A stretch of 7,289 nt of DNA, from NCBI GenBank assembly GCA_013821025.1, contig JACDHN010000132.1, positions 1 to 7,289 of the forward strand, in the 5' to 3' direction. Numbering within the stretch: the stretch's first letter is position 1; each line of letters opens with the position of its first letter. The DNA is from Acidimicrobiia bacterium. Its GTDB lineage: Bacteria > Actinomycetota > Acidimicrobiia > Acidimicrobiales > Ilumatobacteraceae. A model generated the notes under the pieces. That model saw only the letters and a program-made list of their open reading frames with translations, had not been told where the DNA came from and ran no database searches. Of this stretch, positions 1-5,601 are shown in pieces. A program made the position numbers and the translations under genes.

Positions 1-1216
1 CCGCCACCTGCTCCTCGGTGGCGTCGCAGAACTTGGCGCCGACGAAGTCGAACTCACCCACCCGGAACACGAACACTTCGCCCTCCGAAAGGTCGCCCGT
101 GACGATCGAGTCGAACACCGTCTCGAGGTAGTCGCCGGCGTCGTACTGCACGGCGATCTGGTAAGCGAGGTCGTCGCGCTCGCAGGCGTTGGAGGCGCCT
201 GCCGACATGGTGATGACGTCGTTCTCGTTGGCCAACCCGACGACGGCCTCGTGCGAGCCACCGAGGAACGGGTACACGGCGCCGATGCCGTTGGCCAGTG
301 CCTGGTTGAAGGCCTCCGTCGCGCCGGCAACGTCGTTGAAGTCACCCGTCGCCACGTAATTCACTTCGAACGACTCGTCCACCGATGTCAAACCGAGCTC
401 GAACGCCTGGAACGCCTCCTGCTCGAAATCGAGCTCGCAACAGCCGAGGAACACCGCGCTCGTCGATTCGGTGTCCGCCAGCAGCAGGCCGGTGGCAGCA
501 CCGGCCGAGTAGCTGATCTCCGACGAGTCGTCGCGGGCCTGTGCCAGCCCGGGGATCTCAGGTGTGCCGGCGCCGCAGTTGCAGTACCAGAAGATGTCGG
601 AGAACTCCTCGGTCAGCGTCGCCAGCGGATCCGACAACTCGCCGGCGCCGACCGCGATCACATCCGGGTCCTGCCGGGCGAGGTTGCGCAATTCGGTCTC
701 GGCCTGCGAGGCCTCGATGTTGTCGACGATGATCGGCGCCTCGAAGCCCTGTTCCTCGGAGAACGCCTCGACGCCCTCGACGAGCGCTTGGTAGAACGCC
801 CCGTCGTCACGTGGTCCTGGCGTGGCGATGGCGAACTGCACCGTGCCGTCACCGTTCGTATCGAGCGAGGTGGCGTTGTCCGGGACGGACGTGGCCGGGC
901 CGGATGTGGCCGGGGGCGACGTTGCGGGGTCGGACGTGGCGGGATCGGATGTCGCCGGACCCGATGTGGCAGGGCCCGATGTGGCCGGACCGGATGTGGC
1001 CGGAGCGGACGTGGACGGGTCCGAGGCTGCTGGTTCGGACGGCGCCGGACCCGACGCCGGCGCGTCGGTCGACTCGGATCCGTCCTCGTCGTTGCCGCAC
1101 GAGGCTGCGACGAGCGACATGGCGAGCAGGGCCGCGGCCGCCCGGCGCCAGTAGCGGCGATTCGCCCCGGTCGCGGCGCTGCCAGTCGCGGCACTGATGG
1201 AACGCTTGGTTCTCAC
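1..1216 (-). CDS. BMP-family (PnrA-like) ABC transporter substrate-binding lipoprotein, C-terminus cut by window edge
   Basis: This is probably the extracytoplasmic solute receptor of an ABC importer; characterised BMP/PnrA relatives bind purine nucleosides, but the ligand here is unknown. The frame is open for 405 codons from a GTG at 1216-1214 and runs off the left edge. The N-terminus has basic residues (RRYWRR, 20-25), a hydrophobic stretch (26-38) and a lipobox VAASC with lipidated Cys40. A low-complexity linker (about 41-125) carries eight PATSx pentapeptides. The ligand-binding domain starts near 126 with FAIATPG, followed by DDGAFYQALVEG (137-148), the sYxaG-like ISYSAGAA (234-241), and GDFND (291-295) followed by the helix ATEAFNQALANG. 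These match the order of elements in BMP proteins. Roughly the last 30-60 residues should lie outside the window. Six Cys in the domain (212, 214, 259, 260, 345, 397) are unusual. The GTG start is supported by a strong Shine-Dalgarno sequence. The fold is confident and the ligand is not; permease and ATPase genes would be expected further left. Confidence 0.88.
   Translation of the reverse strand, partial: MRTKRSISAATGSAATGANRRYWRRAAAALLAMSLVAASCGNDEDGSESTDAPASGPAPSEPAASDPSTSAPATSGPATSGPATSGPATSDPATSDPATSPPATSGPATSVPDNATSLDTNGDGTVQFAIATPGPRDDGAFYQALVEGVEAFSEEQGFEAPIIVDNIEASQAETELRNLARQDPDVIAVGAGELSDPLATLTEEFSDIFWYCNCGAGTPEIPGLAQARDDSSEISYSAGAATGLLLADTESTSAVFLGCCELDFEQEAFQAFELGLTSVDESFEVNYVATGDFNDVAGATEAFNQALANGIGAVYPFLGGSHEAVVGLANENDVITMSAGASNACERDDLAYQIAVQYDAGDYLETVFDSIVTGDLSEGEVFVFRVGEFDFVGAKFCDATEEQVA
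888..1022 (-). repeat. Nine tandem 15-bp units encoding the PATSx lipoprotein linker
   Basis: Nine adjacent 15-base units follow the plus-strand pattern GAY-GTG-GCC-GGR-SSN. On the minus strand they encode PSTSA and then eight copies of PATS followed by G, D, P or V (residues 67-111 of the BMP lipoprotein). More degenerate units extend to about 1067. Differences between units are mostly at codon third positions (GCC/GCG/GCA for Ala, ACA/ACG for Thr), so the peptide is kept while the DNA has drifted. That suggests an old, selected linker and not a fresh expansion. Its likely role is a flexible tether, possibly a cell-wall-spanning spacer, between the lipid anchor and the binding domain. Confidence 0.9.
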
Positions 1217-1222
1217 TGCAAT

Positions 1223-1230
1223 CCCCTCCC
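1223..1230 (-). promoter_or_regulatory. Shine-Dalgarno site of the BMP lipoprotein gene
   Basis: On the minus strand the purine-only block GGGAGGGG lies six bases (ATTGCA) before the GTG at 1216. It fixes this GTG as the start and gives a complete lipoprotein signal peptide. No competing start is better placed. Confidence 0.8.
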
Positions 1231-1240
1231 ACCTCTTGGC

Positions 1241-1259
1241 CTGATGGTCAGACCACTAG
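1241..1259. promoter_or_regulatory. Candidate GntR/FadR-family operator (TGGTC-A-GACCA palindrome)
   Basis: The core TGGTCAGACCA (1245-1255) is a perfect 5-1-5 inverted repeat. It is flanked by matching CT and AG two bases further out, giving seven paired positions of nine per side. It lies in the only intergenic gap of the window, between the Rieske stop codon and the BMP lipoprotein Shine-Dalgarno sequence. Regulators of the GntR family, FadR subfamily, classically bind TGGT-n3-ACCA sites, and E. coli FadR sites contain TGGTCnGACCA. The site could control a promoter for the lipoprotein gene. No regulator gene is visible, so the assignment rests on motif and position alone. Confidence 0.55.
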
Positions 1260-1270
1260 ATGACTGTAGC

Positions 1271-2473
1271 TCACGTGCCGACCGGCGTTGCCGTCGAACG
1301 TTCAGCGCCCGGCGCCTGCGACCGAGCGCGGTACCGTTGCACCAGCCAGCGGTTGAACTGCACATGGCTCTCCTCCTGCCATGAATACCGACCCCTCGGC
1401 GCGAAGCGCGACCGTAGGCCGCGCTGCACTTTCGTCGTGGCGTCCTGATCCTGCTCGACGAACACCTGCACGCCCACATCGGTCAGCTTCAACTTGTGCT
1501 CGAACAGCGGATCTTCAGTGGCCGAACGATGGAAGATGTACCCGATCTCCACATCGATCGTCTCAGGGCCCGTCGGGCGCACGAGGAAGAAGAAGCACTG
1601 ATCGGGGGCCGTGCCGAAGCACAGCGACGGCGGCACCAAAGCGAACGTCGAGCGGGTGCGCTCCTCGTCGGTCAGGTCGGGGAACACCGGCATGATCGTG
1701 TGGTGGGTGGCGTTGAAGCCGCCGTCGATGTGTGTGTAGCCACCAGTGCGGAAGATGACGTTGGAGGCGTCATCCCACGGCTCGGGGAACGAGCTCATGT
1801 GGCTCGGGCAGAAGTCCTGCACGAACTGGTGGAGCCGGTTGGCGTGATACCCGTCGTTGAAGTTCTCGAACATCACCTTCCAGTTCCACGGCAGGTCGCG
1901 CAGCGTGAACGTTCCGGGACACACGGCCTCGTCCAGATGGTAGTGAGCGAGGTACGGCTCGTAGCGGGCGAGCGTGGGTGCGAGCGGCGGCGCGTCGGCG
2001 TCGAAGTTGACGAACACGAAGCCCTGCCACGTCTCCACAGCAAGTTGCGGAAGACCGAACTCGGACTTGTCGAAGTCGACCGTGCGCTCCATCGCAGGGG
2101 CGCCGAGCAGGCGGCCGTCGAGCGCGTACGTCCAGTGGTGGTACGGGCACTTGAACGTGCGCGTGTTGCCAGAACCGTCGCACACCTGCATGGCCCGGTG
2201 CTGGCACACCGCCGACAGCGCCCGCACGGCGCCGTCCTTGTCGCGAGTGACGATCACCGGCTCGTCGCCCAGCGTCACGGTGAACCAGTCGCCGGTCTCG
2301 GGGATGCGGTCCTCGCGGCCGACGCATAGCCACTCGTGGGCGAACAGCTCCTGACGCTCGAACGCGGCGACATCGGCAGACGTGTAGAGCTCGGCAGGCA
2401 GTGTCGTCGCCGACGACACGTCCGAGATCGATTCGTCGAGCATGGCCAGCAGTAATTCATCAAGTCTGTTCAT
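1271..2473 (-). CDS. Rieske non-heme iron oxygenase, alpha (catalytic) subunit
   Basis: This 400-residue enzyme uses O2 and electrons from a separate reductase to hydroxylate or oxidatively demethylate a small cytoplasmic substrate. The Rieske [2Fe-2S] ligands are C90-x-H92 and C109-x2-H112 in the N-terminal domain (about 47-150). In the C-terminal domain, NWKVMFENFNDGYHANRLH (197-215) supplies bridging Asp207 and iron ligands His210 and His215. Asp342 of VEQDQ, followed by KVQRGL, fits the third ligand of the 2-His-1-carboxylate site. All catalytic positions are therefore intact. Size and layout resemble single-component-type alpha subunits such as glycine betaine, carnitine or stachydrine monooxygenases and COG4638 aromatic oxygenases; the substrate cannot be chosen between these. 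The ATG at 2473 is preferred because it has a good Shine-Dalgarno sequence; a reading from 2752 would add 93 residues that are the ligase read out of frame. It overlaps the ligase by 14 bases, and no beta subunit or reductase is in view. Confidence 0.93.
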   Translation of the reverse strand: MNRLDELLLAMLDESISDVSSATTLPAELYTSADVAAFERQELFAHEWLCVGREDRIPETGDWFTVTLGDEPVIVTRDKDGAVRALSAVCQHRAMQVCDGSGNTRTFKCPYHHWTYALDGRLLGAPAMERTVDFDKSEFGLPQLAVETWQGFVFVNFDADAPPLAPTLARYEPYLAHYHLDEAVCPGTFTLRDLPWNWKVMFENFNDGYHANRLHQFVQDFCPSHMSSFPEPWDDASNVIFRTGGYTHIDGGFNATHHTIMPVFPDLTDEERTRSTFALVPPSLCFGTAPDQCFFFLVRPTGPETIDVEIGYIFHRSATEDPLFEHKLKLTDVGVQVFVEQDQDATTKVQRGLRSRFAPRGRYSWQEESHVQFNRWLVQRYRARSQAPGAERSTATPVGT

Positions 2474-4025
2474 GGGTCTCCTGTTTGAGCAGAAATGTGC
2501 GGATCTTGCCGACGCTGGTGCGGGGCAATGAATCGACCAGTCGATAGTGGTGGGGCCGCTTCGACTTGGCGAGCCGTTGCTCGCACCAGTCGCCGAGCGA
2601 ATCGAGCAACACGTCATCCGCGACGCCCTGCTTGGCCACCACGAAGGCCATCGGTACTTCGTCGCGCACCGGGTCGGGGGCGCCGACCACCGCCGCCTCG
2701 AGCACGTCGGGATGCGCCGCCAGAACTGTCTCCACCTCCACCACCGACACATTTTCGCCTGCCACCTTCAGAATGTCCGAGCGCCGGCCATGGAAGCGGA
2801 AGCAGCCGTCAGCGTCGCGAGTCGCCCGGTCTCCGGTGAGGAACCAATCGCCGCGAAACGACGCTGCAGTCGTTGCCGCATCGTCGAGGTACCGGGCGAA
2901 CAAGCTCTCGCCGCGTGCGCCGCCGACGACGATCTCGCCAACCTCACCCGGCGCGCACGAGCGGCCGGAGGCGTCGTGAAGATCGACGTGGCAGCCCGTG
3001 GTCACGTATCCCATCGTGTCCGGTCGGGGATCGCCGGGGCGATCCGTGAGTACGGCGGGGATGGTCTCGGTCATGCCGTAGAGCTGCCGGGGGCGACAGC
3101 CGAACCACTCGCTGATCGTCTCGTACTGGTCGGCGGCGAGGTTCTGGGCGAACCAGCAGTGGCGCAGCTGCAGCGCAGTCGCGGCGGGAAGTGGACCACC
3201 CCGTGCCAGGATCATCCGCAGCGGACCGGCGAACAGGCTGGCATGCGTTGCGCCGTGCCGAGCAGCCTGGGGGAGGAATCCGGAAGCGGAGAACCCCGGC
3301 ATCAGGGCCACGCTGGCGCCGACGGTGATCGCCGAGGCGAACGAGTAGTACTGGGCGTTGGCGTGGAACATGGGGAGCACGACCATCTGGCGGTCACCGG
3401 CGCTGAGCCCGGCGGCGTCGGCCATCACCGACCCGGCGAAGGCGTAGTTGGCCTGGGTGATCTCGACACCCTTCGGCCGCCCGGTGGTGCCGCTCGTGAA
3501 CATCACTGCGGCCCGATCGGCTGGGGCCGGGCTCGCCCGGTATCGATCAGGTGCCGGCAGCCATCCGAGCTCGATGTCGGCTTCGTCGACCTCGACGCAC
3601 TCCGGCCGGCCGTCGTCCGTCCCTGCCTGCCGATAAACCGCCGACCGTGAGCTGGCGCAGAAGCCGACGACAGCCTTCGTACGCCGAAGGTGCTCAGCGA
3701 GCTCGACCGCTGTGGCCATCGGATCCGACGGGACGATCCAGGCGCCGAGGCGAGACGCAGCCAGCCAGACGGCGACGAACGTCGGGGAGCTCGTCAACGC
3801 CAGGTGGACCGGCGACCCCGGCGTGGCCCCTCGGATGCGCAGTAGGGCGACGAAGCGGTCGACGACGATGTCGAACTCGGCGTACGTCCACGCCCGAACG
3901 GCGCCGTCCGGGCGCTCGAACACGAGAAACGGCGAATCTGCGCGGTCACTGCACGCGCGGTCCCACGCCGCCGCGAACGTCGCGCTCTGTGTCACGGCAA
4001 AGGTGGTGGTGGTGGTGGTGGTCAC
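2460..4025 (-). CDS. Adenylate-forming acyl-CoA ligase (AMP-binding superfamily, CaiC-like)
   Basis: This 521-residue enzyme is predicted to activate a carboxylate with ATP to an acyl-adenylate and transfer it to CoA. Core motifs are present and in order (numbering from the GTG at 4025): P-loop FTSGTTGRPKG (176-186), LPMFHANAQ (217-225), YGMTET (316-321), WFLTGD with Asp399, GRRSDILKVAGENV (413-426, hinge region), and PRTSVGKIRT with the catalytic lysine at 507. Length and the FHANAQ region recall crotonobetaine/carnitine-CoA ligase CaiC and related acyl-CoA synthetases; the true acid is unknown. The GTG at 4025 begins 7 bases after the hyuB stop and has only a weak ribosome site, so expression probably depends on coupling. 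Residues 2-8 are seven threonines. Alternative starts are the ATG at 4091, whose extra residues are out-of-frame hyuB, and a GTG at 3995 that would skip the Thr run. The end overlaps the Rieske gene. Confidence 0.93.
   Translation of the reverse strand: MTTTTTTTFAVTQSATFAAAWDRACSDRADSPFLVFERPDGAVRAWTYAEFDIVVDRFVALLRIRGATPGSPVHLALTSSPTFVAVWLAASRLGAWIVPSDPMATAVELAEHLRRTKAVVGFCASSRSAVYRQAGTDDGRPECVEVDEADIELGWLPAPDRYRASPAPADRAAVMFTSGTTGRPKGVEITQANYAFAGSVMADAAGLSAGDRQMVVLPMFHANAQYYSFASAITVGASVALMPGFSASGFLPQAARHGATHASLFAGPLRMILARGGPLPAATALQLRHCWFAQNLAADQYETISEWFGCRPRQLYGMTETIPAVLTDRPGDPRPDTMGYVTTGCHVDLHDASGRSCAPGEVGEIVVGGARGESLFARYLDDAATTAASFRGDWFLTGDRATRDADGCFRFHGRRSDILKVAGENVSVVEVETVLAAHPDVLEAAVVGAPDPVRDEVPMAFVVAKQGVADDVLLDSLGDWCEQRLAKSKRPHHYRLVDSLPRTSVGKIRTFLLKQETHEQT
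2478..2482 (-). promoter_or_regulatory. Shine-Dalgarno site of the Rieske gene, inside the ligase gene
   Basis: On the minus strand AGGAG lies four bases (ACCC) before the ATG at 2473, within the last codons of the ligase. It decides the start and implies translational coupling between ligase and oxygenase. Confidence 0.75.
4002..4022. repeat. (GGT)7 trinucleotide microsatellite at the ligase start
   Basis: Seven perfect GGT units on the plus strand are read as seven ACC (Thr) codons directly after the ligase GTG start. All units use the same codon, unlike the drifted PATS linker repeats, which fits a slippage-prone tract. Gain or loss of a unit would stay in frame and only change the number of threonines. 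Confidence 0.9.
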
Positions 4026-4032
4026 GGCGTGC

Positions 4033-5601
4033 TCAGTTGGCGTCCGGGTCCCCGTACCCGCCGCCACCTGGGAGCTCGAGGCGCACGACATCGTCGGGTT
4101 GAAGGGTGATGCGCGCCTGCGTCGTGACGGGCTCGCCGTTCACGCTGAACCGTCCAGTAGCACCGGGCTCCCCACCGAAGATCCCTTGCGGCGCCTCGGT
4201 CAGACGGCTGGTGACGGCGTTGAGCTGCCACGGCCGCTTCGTGTCGACGCAGAACTCGATCGTCTGGCCGAGGCCCCCGTTCTGGCGGCCGTGTCCGCCA
4301 GAGCCAGGACGCAATGCCTTCGTGGTGAAACGGATCGGCGCCGACGCCTCGACCACCTCGATCGGCACGGCGGCAACCCCGGTCGGGTAGGAGCAGGCAT
4401 CCAGTCCTGGCTTACCGGCCCGAGCACCCACACCGCCGGCGTACGTGAACATTGCGGTGATGAACGGCGTGCCATCGTCATCGTTGCCGCTCACCTGCAT
4501 CGTCCAAACGGCGCCAGAACCCTCGGCCATGGCGCCGGCCGGCCGCACCTGTGACAGCGCCTTCAGCAGGGCGTTCGGCAGGAACATGCCGACCACATGG
4601 CGGGCCGTGCACGGCTGTGGCGACACAGCGTTGACGATCGAGCCCTCCGGGGCCACCATCTCGATCGGCGCCAGGCTGCCGTGGTTGTTGGGGATGTCGG
4701 GGCTGAGCACCGACCGCACCGTGAACGTCGTGTACGCGTGCGTGTAGTTCTTGACGACGTTGATGCCCCATGGGCTGGCTTCGGAGCTGCCCGTGTAGTC
4801 GACCGTGATCGTGCCGGTGTCGCTGTCGACGATGAGCGCGCACACGATCTCGATCTTGCTGCCATCGGCGAGATCGAGCAGGGCACTGGCGTGGTGGGTG
4901 CCGGGCTCGAGTGCCTTGATGCCGGTCCTCGTGGCCTCTTCGGAGCGCTCGATGATCACGTCGGCTAGGTGCTCGATGTCGTCGAGGCCGTGCTGGTCGC
5001 ACAGCGCCAGCAGCCGCTGGGCGCCGATCTCGCCGGATGCCATCTGGGCATGGAGGTCACCGGCCATGTGGTCGGGTTGGCGCACGTTGGAGAGGATGAA
5101 CTTCCACACGTCCTCGTTGCGCTGTCCGTCGACCATCAGCTTGACGATCGGGATCCACAGCCCTTCCTCGAACACGTCGCGCCCTCCGGCGCCGATGCCG
5201 TAACCGCCGACGTCCGTGTGGTGGATGGTGGAGCCGAACATGGCGATCATCCGCCCACCCCGCCATACCGGCACCAGCACCGTGACGTCGAGCAGTTGGC
5301 CGGCGGTCAGGTACGGGTCGTTCGTGATCAGCACGTCGCCTGGCGCCAGTGTGGCGATCGGGTGCTCGGCGAGGATGTTGGTGACGGCCATCGCCAGGCT
5401 GTTGATGTGGCCGGGCGTCCCGGTGACTGCCTGAGCGACCATTCGACCCCTGCGGTCGAACACGGCGTTGGCCAGGTCGCCGGCCTCTCGCACGATGGGG
5501 CTGAACGCCGACCGCTGCAGAGCCTTCGCCTGCTCGTTGACGGTCGAGATCAGGCTCTGCCAGCAGATCTCGAGCTCGATCGGGTCGAACGTCTTCGTCA
5601 C
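4033..5601 (-). CDS. hyuB: Hydantoinase B / oxoprolinase-family subunit (HyuB)
   Basis: This 522-residue protein is the partner of HyuA in an ATP-dependent cyclic amidohydrolase (N-methylhydantoinase type) or a related carboxylase. Family signatures are SPIVREAGDL (34-43), GTPGHINS (61-68), ITNDPYLTAG (92-101), HHTDVGG (127-133), LDACSYPTG (400-408) and the glycine-rich end PGGGGYGDP (511-519). The length is normal for HyuB. In the acetone-carboxylase/HyuB family the segment after NDPY usually reads GGTHLPD, whose His and Asp are metal ligands. Here it reads AGQLLD, so Gln102 stands at the His position while Asp105 and His127 remain. The GTG start at 5601 overlaps the hyuA stop as GTGA and has a strong Shine-Dalgarno sequence; longer readings up to 5979 are arginine-rich out-of-frame hyuA. 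The next gene starts 7 bases after its stop. Family membership is secure; whether it hydrolyses or carboxylates is not. Confidence 0.94.
   Translation of the reverse strand: MTKTFDPIELEICWQSLISTVNEQAKALQRSAFSPIVREAGDLANAVFDRRGRMVAQAVTGTPGHINSLAMAVTNILAEHPIATLAPGDVLITNDPYLTAGQLLDVTVLVPVWRGGRMIAMFGSTIHHTDVGGYGIGAGGRDVFEEGLWIPIVKLMVDGQRNEDVWKFILSNVRQPDHMAGDLHAQMASGEIGAQRLLALCDQHGLDDIEHLADVIIERSEEATRTGIKALEPGTHHASALLDLADGSKIEIVCALIVDSDTGTITVDYTGSSEASPWGINVVKNYTHAYTTFTVRSVLSPDIPNNHGSLAPIEMVAPEGSIVNAVSPQPCTARHVVGMFLPNALLKALSQVRPAGAMAEGSGAVWTMQVSGNDDDGTPFITAMFTYAGGVGARAGKPGLDACSYPTGVAAVPIEVVEASAPIRFTTKALRPGSGGHGRQNGGLGQTIEFCVDTKRPWQLNAVTSRLTEAPQGIFGGEPGATGRFSVNGEPVTTQARITLQPDDVVRLELPGGGGYGDPDAN

Noticed and set aside
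888..1067. Tandem repeats as a possible CRISPR array or protein-binding iteron array
   Set aside because: Units are 15 bases with no spacers and lie wholly inside a reading frame whose peptide repeat explains them.
822..1154. Plus-strand frame with DVAGP-like pentapeptide repeats
   Set aside because: The repetition is the mirror of the PATSx linker coding repeat. Third-position drift fits coding on the minus strand, not this frame.
1245..1255. Palindrome as an intrinsic terminator hairpin
   Set aside because: A five-base stem with a single-base centre cannot form a proper loop, and no T-run follows; an operator is the better reading.
1263..1268. TACAGT as a -10 promoter element on the minus strand before the BMP gene
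   Set aside because: Its position next to the palindrome is attractive, but no convincing -35 hexamer lies 16-19 bases upstream, so a promoter cannot be supported from sequence alone.
251..1384. Long plus-strand open frame opposite the BMP lipoprotein gene
   Set aside because: It is arginine- and glycine-rich without family signatures and is antisense to a clear lipoprotein gene with a signal peptide and ribosome site. It is a typical GC-rich shadow frame.
2474..2752. Upstream start for the Rieske protein at 2752
   Set aside because: The added 93 residues are the ligase C-terminal region in another frame; the ATG at 2473 has AGGAG close by and gives a normal family length.
2547..3650. Long plus-strand open frame opposite the CoA ligase
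   Set aside because: It is antisense to a ligase with all core motifs, has no recognisable domain, and shows the biased composition of a shadow frame.
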